Origin: Sorex araneus
Lineage: Eukaryota; Chordata; Mammalia; Eulipotyphla; Soricidae
Assembly: GCF_027595985.1 (NCBI RefSeq)
Contig: NC_073311.1
Location: forward strand, 44,333,539-44,397,538
Length of the DNA stretch: 64,000 nucleotides
Reading direction: 5' to 3'
The first letter of the stretch is position 1; every line of letters starts with the position of its first letter. A program made the translations under genes and the position numbers. The notes under the pieces are model-generated. The model saw only the letters and a program-made list of their open reading frames with translations. It ran no database searches and was not told the DNA's origin. Shown here piece after piece: positions 24,000 to 34,689 of the stretch.

Positions 24000-24310
24000 A
24001 AAGGATGCTTGGAGGACCTGCTAGGGATGGGAGGTGTGTACCGAGAGTAGACTATAGAGTGAACATGATGGCCACTTAATACCTGCATTGCAGACCACAA
24101 CACCCTAAAAGAGAGAGCAAGTAAAAAAGGAATCCACTTGCTACAGAGACGGGGGGAGTAAAGGGGGATACTGGGAACACTGGTGGTGGGAAATGGGCAC
24201 TGGTGGAAGGATGGGTACTCTTTGTATGACTGAAATGTAAGCACGAAAGTTTGTAAGTCTGTAACTATCTCATAGTAATTCATTAATAATAATAATAATA
24301 ATAATAATAT
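24000..24310 (+). mobile_element. L1 3' end with (AAT)n tail
   Basis: gctagggatgggaggtgtgt, gagtgaacatgatggccac, gggcactggtggaaggatgg, then gtaattcattaat and eight or more AAT repeats (24281-24308) in place of poly(A). Confidence 0.82.
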
Positions 24311-24754
24311 TTTACTTTAGGAGACTAGGGCCAAGGAAACATCTCTTTTCAATATCCTTATACTTTGTTCACTCCTTGGATCTAGTACCAGCAGTAAACA
24401 CCTCCAACCGAATTAATCATTTTAAGTTTCTCTTATATTTCCTTCCAGGACCTGATAGCAGATATCGCTACCAAAGAATTCTACCATAGATCTAACAGGC
24501 AATTATCTAACTTCTCTGATTTGTAAGGTCAGAAAGTTCAGATGAAGAACATGCAGGATTATGGTGAGACTTAAATGGTTAATACATGCAAATTTAATTC
24601 ATGAAAATTAATATATGGGTCAAGAAATGTATTTTTAAAATATTTTGGAAAACCCTCAATAAAAATTATTGAGCTGCCATTATCTTAATTTTGTAATTGA
24701 AGTGAGGTTGTTAAAATACATGCGATTTCTATGTACTTGCTTTTATTGTCACAG

Positions 24755-24900
24755 GCACTCAACAGCGTCAGGGCAACTCAGCTCTCAATGCCTGAGTAAC
24801 TCCTGACAGTGCTCAGGATACCAGATAGTTTCAGGGATTGAATCTTGGCCTCCTGTATGCAATTATGCATGCAGCCTGTTGATCTATCACTGGAGTCCCC
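24755..24900 (-). repeat. Sor-type SINE, diverged
   Basis: cctgagtaactcctgacagt, gggattgaatcttggcctcc and gatctatcactggagtcccc mark a minus-strand copy. Confidence 0.65.
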
Positions 24901-25624
24901 AATTTCAAATGCTATCTTTGTAAGAGTTTTCACATGAGCATTTTTAAAACAAATGTCTTAACAGTTTAGTGGTAGGCTATAAGCAACTCTTCCACCCACT
25001 AATCACTGCTCAACACTGCCAGAGTAAGTCCTCAGAAGAATCCCAAAGGCAGATGCTTCCCCTTATTCTCCAAGGAAAAATGCTACCTTCAGGATTAAAA
25101 AAAAATCTATAGAGAAAATCATTCACTTTCCAGAGAAAATTCTGAGTCTCAGAACAATAACTGAGGCATTTACTTGTCTGTAGCCCAAAGTCAGTTCCAT
25201 GATTTCTACCCTTGACTTAAGTACTCACTGATGATGGTCTATTACTGGTACATAATTCCCTTTATCCCTTTATTCAGCAAGGTGCTTTTCCCCCATACCC
25301 CAAGAGAAGAAGTCACAGAGATCCCATGTTAAAGAAGCCTGTAAATATGTGCAACATGGCCCCCACTGACCCAGAACGATCTCTAAAACCTGGAAAACCT
25401 GGGTTTGAATCTTAATTCTGTTGATTGTTAGCTGGATGACCTTAGTAACATGGATTGTACTCTCGTGAGAGAAAGGACCTAGTCGCAAAAAAAGCAAAAT
25501 CCCTGTCAGTAAAAATGCAGAGTGTCTAACTTGGTGCCCGGCACACCCAAATAGTGCTTCTTATTTGCAAAGTTCTGGTTTCCACTTGCTATTTAATGTA
25601 CTTGTACCATCACGGGGTTGAAAA

Positions 25625-25651
25625 CAGAGACTCTTATGTATATGTATATAC

Positions 25652-25694
<43 letters not shown>

Positions 25695-25712
25695 TGCTTG
25701 TGTGTGTGTATA
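25625..25712. repeat. (TA)/(GT)n microsatellite
   Basis: tatgtatatgtatatacata followed by about 16 GT repeats with one interruption. The Cys/Val-repeat ORFs over it are artefacts. Confidence 0.95.
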
Positions 25713-25829
25713 ATGAACCAAAAGATACAGCTACCTCATCAATCCAAACTCCCAACCTCCCAACCTCACGCAACAAAGGGCATGGATAAGACTTAGGGAT
25801 TCTTCTGAGGCTTCCACATGGTTTCAATC

Positions 25830-26060
25830 TGTGGAGGTAACAATAGTTTATATTTATTAAGTTTGCTCTGTGTTAGGCACTGCTTTAAGATGTTTAAAAT
25901 ACTTTCAAAGTGAATGCTCAAAACCAAATGTGCTGTCACTTATCATTTCCTACGTTTTAAATTTCATGAAACTAAGATTCAGACTGTTAAGTGAATTTCT
26001 CAAAGTCACACAGTGCCTGAGTGGACTCAGACTTTCACCTAGCCAGTTTGATTTCAGATC
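25830..26060 (+). repeat. MIR
   Basis: Order of MIR core blocks is visible: caatagtttatatttattaa, gttaggcactgctttaagat, ctcaaagtcacacagtgcct, and ccagtttgatttcagatccc. Old, no TSD. Confidence 0.7.
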
Positions 26061-26122
26061 CCTCAGGCCTAAATAACCCTTCTTTTATACTTCCTTAGAT
26101 TTTGAACTAAAAAACACACCAG

Positions 26123-26312
26123 AGGCCAGAGTGATAGTACAGTGGACAGGGCGTTTGCTTTTGCATTCAGCCAACTGGGATTCGATCCTGATCCCGGCAT
26201 CCCATATGGTCCCCCAGGCACCGCCATGTGTAATTCTTGAGGGTAGAGCCAGGAGTAACCCATGAGCATCACTAGGTATGACCCAAAAAGCCAAAAGAAG
26301 AAAAAAACATAT
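26123..26312 (+). repeat. Sor-type SINE
   Basis: gaggccagagtgatagtaca head, gggattcgatcctgatcccg, ccatatggtcccccaggcac, gtatgacccaaaaagccaaa tail. Confidence 0.9.
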
Positions 26313-26559
26313 AGAAAGGGAATCATAAGATCCTTTCAAATTTAACCAGGGAGTTGATCACCAATGGGATTGGGTTGATTTGGGTATGCTGCATCTCTAA
26401 GAGATGTTACTTAGAGACCAGACAGCCTTGGGGTAGAATACAATGATCCCTTAGAGAGTTTTCCAAAGAGTATCAGTGCTTGGATGTCATGTTAAGAGAA
26501 TCTCAGTTGCTCTGGAATGGAGGGGGGGGGAAGAATTTTTAAAGCTTCCAAGGATTTGT

Positions 26560-26806
26560 GGGATAGAGCAATAGCACAACGGGTAGGGCATTTATTTGCC
26601 TTGCACAAGGCCAACCCGGGTTCCATTCCTTCACCCCTCTCGGAGAGCCCAGAAAGCTACTGAGAGTATCTCGCCCGCACAGCAGAGCCTGGCAAGCTCC
26701 CCATGGCGTATTCAATATGCAAAAAACAGTAACAAGTCTCACAATGGAGACGTTACTGGTGCCCGCTTGAGCAGATCGATGAGCAATGGGATGACAGTGA
26801 CAATGA
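26560..26806 (+). mobile_element. Chimeric SINE: Sor tRNA head + RTE-derived body and tail
   Basis: atagagcaatagcacaacgg head, aacccgggttccattccttc junction, acccctctcggagagcccag RTE block, gagacgttactggtgcccgc 3' module, ending gatgacagtgacaatga. The 11-bp duplication caaggatttgt is at 26549-26559 and 26807-26817. Confidence 0.92.
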
Positions 26807-26817
26807 CAAGGATTTGT

Positions 26818-27877
26818 AAGGTACAACCACTTTTGAGAGCATTGGTATAGGCTCCCTGTGTCCTTGATGGGTAGTTGGTGCCACTTAGTGAAGAGTTCCA
26901 TGATTTCCAAATGGGATTATGTTTGTTTATCATATTTGTTTGATACTTTATTCAGAACTGATTGGCTGATTGTAAGACTAAGCAATCATGTATTGTGTAA
27001 ATTATGAAGTAGGACACCACTTCACATAGAAATGTGAGACTTTTCAAGGAGAACATTTTTCTCTATAACTAAGAGTAGTCAAGTTTCCTTTGGAAAATGA
27101 CAACAGCCAAATATTCTCCTACTAATTATGCATTGCAACAAATTGCCTTGAAACGTTGTCCAGCAGCCAGCACCATTGAGTAAATCACTCCTTGCAACTG
27201 ACTTTGGCCTCATTAGTCTTGCCCTCTTGAGCTTTATCAAGGGAACAACCGCTTCCCCTTGCAATCTCTCCTGGGAATGGATTTCTTCACTTTTCTCTGA
27301 AAGACCAGGACATTTCTTTTTCCCTGAATTCCTCATCCAGTAACGACAAATAAGCCTTTCAAAAAGAATTTTGATGTGCAGCTCCTGAGGGTGAATTTTA
27401 ATTATAAATGAGATTTTACATATTTTTTTTTAAAATCTGAGTATTATATTTTGAACAAGATTACTTATAATTAAGTCCTACTTGATGGTTACCCAGCACT
27501 GATCATCCTGATTCCTACCAGGACAGGCTTTGTCCTCTTAGTGCTTCCAATTTATGCTGTGTCTTCATTTATGCACACCGTTGCACTTGCAACTCCCATT
27601 ACACCTTTATCCTTCTTTACTCTGACCTAGAACCTGGGTTCCTGACCTGGTGGTGGGTGAACATTGAATGAATGGCATTAATGATCTCCGCTCCCACCTC
27701 CCCCCCCCACACACACGCACACGCATTGCGGCTTTCAGCATATGGCAGAAGAACAAAGCTTGAGTTGATTCATTCTGCTGGTCTTCTCCATTACCAAATA
27801 GTTGCAGGTATATATTATATAGTAGGATTAGAAAGATGGAGTACCAGGTGAATTAGTCTGTCACTTTGAATCTCACC
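26818..27877. other. Intergenic sequence, no gene seen
   Basis: Unique-looking. A short CA-rich patch at 27705-27725. The 85-codon minus ORF at 27079-27336 has no recognisable family and no exon-like borders. Confidence 0.55.
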
Positions 27878-27890
27878 CACTGAACAGGTA

Positions 27891-28129
27891 TCACTGTCAT
27901 CCCGTTGCTCATTGATTTGCTCGAGAGCAGGCACCAATAACATCTCCATTGTGAGACTTCTTGTTACTATTTTTGGCATATTGAATATGCCACGGGTAGC
28001 TTGCCAGGCTCTGCCATGGGGGCGAGATACTCTCGGTAGCTTGCCAGGCTCTCCAAGAGGGACAGAGGAATTGAACCCAGGTTGGCCGTGTGCAAGGCAA
28101 ACACTCTACCTGCTGGGCTATCGCTCCAG
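27891..28129 (-). mobile_element. Chimeric SINE: Sor tRNA head + RTE-derived body and tail
   Basis: Full minus-strand copy from gctggagcgatagcccagca to the atgagcaacgggatgacagt end. The 13-bp perfect duplication cactgaacaggta is at 27878-27890 and 28130-28142. Confidence 0.94.
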
Positions 28130-28194
28130 CACTGAACAGGTAGAGACCAGCATATATATATATGCACGTATAATGTATATATATGCTTTAACAG

Positions 28195-28845
28195 AGTCTC
28201 CTGCCCCCCTCCTACTTGTCTTTACCAGGGCCCATCAAAGTGGGGTGGGTTGAGTTTCCCTTCCTGCCCCGAGCAGAGCCCCGGCAGCCGAAGACCTCCA
28301 GAACCCAGCCACAGCCATGCTCAAGGTCACTCTCCACATGTTCAGACAAGCCTCACACATGAAGGAACCGGCAGAGGAATCCTGGGACCTGGGGCTGAGA
28401 TCTCCAAACCTGCTTGGATCTCCTCCACCCAGATTTCCCATGTTGCAGTAGCTAGGCAGTCACACCTACCAACTGTTCAAGTGCCATGTAATCCCATCAA
28501 TGGCCAAGATCCAGAGACTATAAAACAAAGCTCCCAGAAGTGGCCATTCGACCTCTTATTGTTTAGTTCTCCCTCTTGGAGAACCTGGCAATCTATGGAG
28601 AGTATCCTGCCCTCACGGCAGAGCCTGGCAAGCTCTCCAGGAATAGTCTATATGCCAAAAACAGTAACAATGATGGGTCTTATTCCCCTGACCTGAAAGA
28701 GCATCCAATGCATCACTCTTGGGAAGAACAAGTAAAGAGAGGCTGCTAAAATCTCAGGGCTAGGATGAATTGAGATGTTACTGGTACCTGCTTGAGCAAA
28801 TCAATGAACAACAAGATGACAGTGATGACAGTGATTACATACTCT
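28195..28845 (+). mobile_element. RTE-derived non-autonomous element, type C, long subtype
   Basis: Starts gagtctcctgcccccctcct, matching the start of the copy at 31779. It carries an extra block of about 110 bp (28395-28490, including gttgcagtagctaggcagtc) missing from the 31779 and 20174 copies. Then cttggagaacctggcaatct, the RTE upstream block (gacctgaaagagcatccaat) and the 3' module (cctgcttgagcaaatcaatg), ending in CAGTGATGACAGTGAT. The 148-codon ORF over it is not a gene. Confidence 0.85.
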
Positions 28846-28849
28846 TTGG

Positions 28850-31665
28850 TGGTCAAACCCAGGGCCTGAATAGTGTTCTCATCCTGTTTTTGTGGGCCCA
28901 GGTCTCTGAGGACTATGTTAGTGAAGAAAGAACGGTGGAGTGGAAAAGATGTGCCCAGAGCCAGAGGTTCTTCGTCCTCTTAACAACTTCTTCAACGCTC
29001 TTGAAGGTGTTCTATGCCGTTCTTTTCCTCCTGCGCAGTTCTGGGACCAAGTAATTCATCATGTTGAGTTCTCGACCCAGATACACATAACTGCTGCATT
29101 CGGAGATGTTCATTCCATTGAAAGCATATGGAACATCAGGAACTAGTTTGTTTCTCATGAACATTGTTTTCATGAGATTCAGCTGCAGCCTGACATTTCC
29201 ACACTCATGGTCAAAGTCAGTCAGCATTCTTGCCGCGTGGCTAATGTTTCGTGTTATTAGAATGATGTGATCAACAAAGTGGAGGAAGTGTAGTTGCTGT
29301 CTATCTTCACTCCCATTCCAGTCATCACATGACATTCTCGAGGGTGGCACTGAAGAGTTTCGGTGAAATGGTATCACCCTGCCATACCACTCTCTTTACG
29401 TCAATGATCACTTCCTTGTAGAATGGTGAGATCCTGTTGGTGAATCCATAACACAGCTTGTGAAGCTGATGTACTGAGTTTGAACGCCCTGTTTGGCTAG
29501 GGTTTTGATGACCACTTCAGTCTCAACAGAATCAAAAGCCTTCTTTAAATCAATGAACGTTAGACAGAGTGGCATGTCTCTCATTGAACTCTCATGAAAC
29601 CTCAATGAGTTTGGTCATTGTGTGGATATGGTCGATTGTGCTGAATTCGTTTCGGAACCTGGCTTGCTCACATGGTTGTCCTTCACCTAGTGTTCTGCCA
29701 ATCCTATTCAGGATGGCTCAAGTGAATAACTTGTAGATGACAGACAACAGGCAGATTGGGCAATAGTTTCTGATGTCATGGATGTCTCCCTTCTTGTACA
29801 ACAGGAGGGTACTGCTGGTTTTCCATTGGGACGGACATGCATTCAGACAGGTAGCATGTGAAGAGCTGAGCCGGTGTATTGATGAGTATTGGCGGCAGGT
29901 TCTTCAGGTGTCCGGGTCTGACCTTGTCTGGACCAAGTGCTGTATGCTTCTTTACTGACAAAATGGCATGCTGGATATTGGAAGGAAGAATGCTGGGAAC
30001 AACATATCTATCCTGTGGAATTTGGTATGTGGGCAGGTGGACATGGCTATCGAAGATATCCGAGTAGAAGTCGTGGATAACCTTCTCCATTGCCCTTCTG
30101 GAAGACATGATAGATCCGTCAGGACGTCGGAGGGCAGTCATCTTGGTCTTGTTGTTGGCAAAGGACAACACTGCTGCTCTTCTCTCTTTGAGATCTTCCT
30201 TTATCGCTTCTCTGCACAGCTTTGTGAGCTCAGATGTTAGCTTGTGATTGCCTGAGGCTTGCACCAAACCACGTTGGCAAATGAGCTCGAGAGTTTCTGA
30301 AGACAGACATCTTTTCATGGCTTTCTCACTCTCGGTGCTCCTCACACGGTCATGGTGGTGCTGAACCAGCCGATCATATTCCTCGTCAATGTTGTCAGTG
30401 ATGGCATCTTCCCATATTTCCGCAATAATGCCAAAGAGCTCCCAGTTGGTGGTCATTCTTGGAGTTCTTTTCTTAAACTTTGCAGCCCTTTCTCCCTGCT
30501 CTGTGAAGTAGAATTTTGCATGAAGGAGACGGTGGTCTGATCCATTTGGAATTTGGGGACAACAGGGACATCAGTCAGGCAAAACTATTGATTGAATATA
30601 ATGTGGTCAATTTCATAGTAGAACTGTGCACCGGGAGACTCCCACGTCCAATGTTTAGATTCGGTCTTCTGGAACTGCAAGTTACCAAGGATGGTCCTGG
30701 TCAACATGATGAACTCAGATAGTCTCTCACCCTGTTCGTTCCATTCTAGGCCATAGGTCCCAAAGTAGAGTTCTTCAGACGACCTTCTTGTCCATCCTAT
30801 CTTGGCATTAAAATCACCAACAATGACCTTGTAGAGTGTGGTCTTCTTTATAGAACTTCTCCAGCTCCACGTAGAACTTCTCAATTTCTTCTTCGTCACA
30901 GTTGGATGTTGGTCATTGATGACAAAGTTAGAAACTACTGGCAATGAGCCACATCTACTCAAACATAAACGTCTGATTTGGGTTGTTAGGCATTCAATAA
31001 ATCAATGCTCATGGCCAAGTTCGTGTTGATGAGGACACTGACACAATGCCTCTACTGTTGCATGTTCCAAGGAACGGTTCTTCTCCAGTGTCAAAAATGG
31101 CCTGATGTGATCAATTCCTTCTCGGCTCAGTCAGTCCAATGATGTTGCAATTGATCTTCTGTGTTTGCACCATCAGGTCCTTGATGGATGCTTCAGATGC
31201 CAGCATACATGAGTTGAAAGTACAGTCATTTTAGTGCTTCATTTTGGCAGCTTAGTTCACCCCTGTGATTTTTCGGCCTCTCCTTCTCGTCCTTCCCAAC
31301 GTTGCCATATTGGGGGCTCTTTTAGGGTTAGGAGAATGAGACCCATTATTGTTACTGTTTCAGGCATGTCAAATACGCCTCAGGTAACTTGCCAAGCTCT
31401 GCCATGCAGGCGGGATACCCTCGGTAGCTTGCTGGGCTCTTTGAGAGGGACGGAGGCTTTTAGCGAGGCTTCTAATCACCCTTACAGATGCTCCCAGTCT
31501 ACCGAATTCAAGCTTTTGGTCGATTGGCAAGTTGTAATGATCTGCACGGTGACAAACACGCACCTGCCTCCATCTCTGGGCAGCACTGTTGGTTCACTCT
31601 TCGCCGGTTGGCACCGTTGCCACTCCCTGCCACAATGAGGCAGTGAACCATCAAGGGGGAACCCA
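28850..31665 (-). mobile_element. RTE-clade non-LTR retrotransposon, decayed copy
   Basis: Minus-strand order from high to low coordinate: upstream region (about 31665-31240); AP-endonuclease remnant (about 31230-30590) with GDFNAKIG and an IDHII motif; a spacer and the start of RT (30456-29776, an open stretch of 226 codons with [17 protein letters not shown]); an RT core with YKKGD and [16 protein letters not shown] followed by an in-frame stop; then LTFIDLKKAFDSVETE (29605-29408); and a catalytic box reading FVDH instead of F/YADD (about 29285-29270). SSYVYLGRELNMMN follows (29100-29050), with a 3' truncation near 28850. Frame changes and stops make it inactive. The family looks like the RTE I recall as shared by Sorex and parasitic nematodes. 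Confidence 0.92.
31290..31480 (-). mobile_element. RTE upstream block shared with the short elements
   Basis: Lies upstream of the endonuclease in the RTE copy. Minus strand reads ccgtccctctcaaagagccc, gcaagctaccgagggtatcc, aacagtaacaataatgggtc, tcattctcctaaccctaaaa, gagcccccaatatggcaacg and ttgggaaggacgagaaggag. The same order of blocks is found in type C elements, and the first half in the chimeric SINEs. It is either part of the RTE 5' UTR or, less likely, a short element inserted there; I see no 3' module or duplication that would mark an insertion. Confidence 0.8.
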
Positions 31666-31778
31666 GTAAATTATGACATTTTTTTCATACAATTTAGAAA
31701 TAATAGTAATGGTACTTTAATTGGGAATATATTTGTTAACTAGGCATGTGACTTATTTAACCTTAACTATTTCCTACA

Positions 31779-32283
31779 AAGAGTCTCTTGCCCGCACGCC
31801 TGGCTGTCTTCCCCGAGGCCCCTCGGAGGGGATGGGCTCCAGCTTCCCTCCCTGCCCCCAGCAGAGCTCCCAGCTGCTGAAGACCACCGGAACCTAGCCA
31901 CAGCCATGCTTAAGGCCCCTTTCCACACATTCTGACAGGCCTCACTCATGAAGGCACCGGCAGAGGAACCCAGGTGTGTGTAATCCCACCAACAGCCAAC
32001 ATCCAGAGACTTAAAAGCAAGCTCCCAGAAGCTCCCTATATCTTATAACCTACTTCTCCCTCTGGGAGAAACTTGCAAGCTACTGAGAGCTTCCTGCCCA
32101 CATGGGATAGCCTCGCAAGCTTCCCATGGTGTATCTATATGCCAAAGCCAGTAACCAGCTGAATCTCATTCCCCTGACCCTCAAGCCTTTAGAGGCTTCT
32201 AAATTATCATGGATATGACGAATGTAGAGGTTATTGAGACCGCTTGAGCTACTCGACGATCAACGGGATTTTGTGATTTCGTG
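31779..32283 (+). mobile_element. RTE-derived non-autonomous element, type C, short subtype
   Basis: Full-length-looking copy: gagtctcttgcccgcacgcc start, GC-rich 5' part, agaggaacccaggtgtgtgt, cttctccctctgggagaaac, a partly deleted RTE block, then gaccgcttgagctactcgac and gatcaacgggattttgtgat. The 10-bp duplication atttcctaca is at 31769-31778 and 32284-32293. It sits just upstream of the RTE copy but is a separate insertion. Confidence 0.9.
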
Positions 32284-32293
32284 ATTTCCTACA

Positions 32294-33090
32294 GAACTTA
32301 CTGATTGCTCAAGTGAGACAGGAATCAATATGATTCCATTTTTCTGTATTTTAAAATGTTTTATACTTGTAAGTGCTAAGATAACTTCTTGGCACAAAGA
32401 AGCAAATGAGACCATGAGACTTATCCAATTCTTTAAATATAGTCAATTATTAGACCCTTATCATCAGAAAATCCTTTATAAACATTCAGTTCCATTTCAA
32501 AGTCCTTATCACATGAAATAAATATGTTCTTTATTTCTTTATTTTATGTGTTTCCTTTTGTCCCCTTTTCCTCACAGAGATGCAACAAATCAAGAAACTT
32601 CCTTATGTAATATAGGAAAATATCTGATACATGATACTTTCATGTAATATCATGACATGTATAAAATTTGTGGGACAAATGGCTGAGGCAACCTTCCAAC
32701 AGAAGGAAGACTTAGTAGTCTTGTTAGAACAGGGCATGAAGGAAGTGTGGGTGTGCAGGTGATGGAACTCAACTGCTGATGACTCTTTTTCCCAGTGGGT
32801 GGACAGCCTATCTGGGTACCCTCTGGGCACAGTCTCTTTCTGTAGAATAAAGATTCTCCGACTCTTCTCAAAAGAGCGGGAGGGCCAGCTCCCTCCACAC
32901 TAGCACCAGGCTCTACAATAGTTCTGCTTATATCTCCTATTCAGCAAGTTTCCTTAGTAAACCCCCTTCACCAGACTGGCATTCTTAATGTTCCTGGGCG
33001 ATTTTAGTCTGATACCTCCATGAATACCTTTGTTTATGCTCCCATGCCACTCAAAAGTCTATACATTATGTTTACATACTGAATTTTTAT
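32294..33090. other. Intergenic sequence, no gene seen
   Basis: AT-rich, no repeat recognised. Minus ORFs of 75 and 82 codons at 32603-32898 overlap each other in two frames without any family signal. Confidence 0.55.
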
Positions 33091-33094
33091 TAAT

Positions 33095-33235
33095 TTATGG
33101 GGGTGGGCCACACTCAGCAGTGCTTGGAGCTTATTTGAGGCTCTGTGTTCAGGGATCAATTCTGGAAGAGCTCAGGGGACTGTATGTGATGCCAGGGATC
33201 AAACCACATGCAAAGCAAATGCCATAACCTATGCA
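33095..33235 (-). repeat. Sor-type SINE, diverged
   Basis: gggccacactcagcagtgct, gggatcaattctggaagagc, gatgccagggatcaaaccac and gcaaagcaaatgcc in minus-strand order. Confidence 0.7.
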
Positions 33236-33664
33236 TTTTTATTCTTATCCCAGTTTTGTGATATGGGCAGAATAGTATCCTTAAATTTTTGCTTACAAAA
33301 ACTGAGGCCCAGATAGGTAGAAGAACATACATACTACTCCTTACAAATAGCTAAGGATGGGTTGGAATAATGCTTCATTTAGGTATAGTATAGATTATAA
33401 TTTAAATTCAGTATGTTTTAGCAATATGTTAGCATAATCATGTAAAAACAGCATAATGTCTTTGAGCTATAGTTGACACCATAAAAATGGATCCAGTAAA
33501 AACATTTGATGTCAGGGGAAACTAATAAATTTATAGTTGTAACACTCAGCAGTGCATTATCTCCATTGACACAAAGAGCCATTATTATGCCCATTTTTAA
33601 GATGAGAAAATTTAATAATGTAGTTTATTAACTACACAGTAGAAAAGTATAATTTCCAAGAGTA

Positions 33665-33890
33665 AACTTCAGAGTCAAGCCGCCTTGGCACAAGTCCTTA
33701 CTCTGTCACTGAAAAGCTAAGTAACTTTGGTTAAGTTACTTAATCCCTGCCTGGCACTTGCTGAAAATCAATATATATTAGCTAATATTATTAAGCAACT
33801 TTTCCAAGGCCATTAGCAAACAGTGGCTAGGGTTCAAAGCAAGTCAATTTGATTCCAGAGACCATTCTCTGAAACAGAACATTGTGTTAT
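33665..33890 (+). repeat. MIR
   Basis: gtcaagccgccttggcacaa, actctgtcactgaaaagcta, ttggttaagttacttaatcc and later ccaaggccattagcaaacag follow the MIR order; possibly two overlapping fragments. Confidence 0.6.
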
Positions 33891-34179
33891 CATTCAAGTC
33901 AGAAAATTAGAAAGATTTAGGAAGGTAAACATCAGGGGAGAAAAGAAGAAGAAAAACATCAAATTCTGGGAGTTCAGGGGATAGAAAGTTCAAGGGTAGA
34001 GGGGAGAGAGACACATGTTTTTGGGGTATCAATGCATTCGATTAAAAGGAAATAAATGAAATTTCCCTTAGATGATCTTTCCAAAGCTTCTAGTGAAGCA
34101 CTAAATAGGTTAATAAATAAAGTTAAATAATAAATAACCTTCTTTGCAAAGGATACTAGAATAGAACAATAGTGGCCAC

Positions 34180-34250
34180 AAGAATAATGAAAGCCTTGTA
34201 ACTATATCATGGTGATTCAATTAAAAATAAATAAATAAAAATTAATTTAA
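34180..34250 (+). repeat. L1 extreme 3' end
   Basis: gaaagccttgtaactatatc, atggtgattcaattaaaaat and an A-rich tail match the last 60 bases of the local L1 3' ends. Confidence 0.6.
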
Positions 34251-34514
34251 AACAAGAAATCCAGCTTTTAGTTTTTTTTTAATTTTCTGTAAGAATTCCA
34301 GAAATTCTTTCTGTGAAGGGCCTCAAGTGTAAGGGCATTGGAGAGAAGGAGCAAACATTTCTAGGGCAAATGCTAATCTGTGGTCCCCAGCAGTGAAGCA
34401 TCTTGAAAACTGTGGTTTTGGAACCCAAAAAGCACTGCCATCGTAACAGAAGGTCTGGGCGAAGACATACTACCCTGTTTCTTTGCAATTCCTTCTCAGT
34501 ACCATGTTAATTTG

Positions 34515-34682
34515 GGAGACAGGGTTAGGCCACACCTGGAAGTGATCAGAAGCTATTCTTGACTCTGCTCAGGACTCATCTGGGCAGTATTTGAGGGACC
34601 ATATGCGGTGTTAGGGATATTACGGAGTTGACCACACACAGTCAAAACACCTTACTTCATATAGTGTCCTTTCCGGCTCCTT
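34515..34682 (-). repeat. Sor-type SINE, diverged
   Basis: ttaggccacacctggaagtg, ctcaggactcatctgggcag, gagggaccatatgcggtgtt and ccggctcc at the head end. Confidence 0.65.
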
Positions 34683-34689
34683 GGTGCCA

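Noticed and set aside
28250..28696. 148-codon plus-strand ORF
   Set aside because: Lies wholly in a type C repeat element; other copies of the element do not keep the frame.
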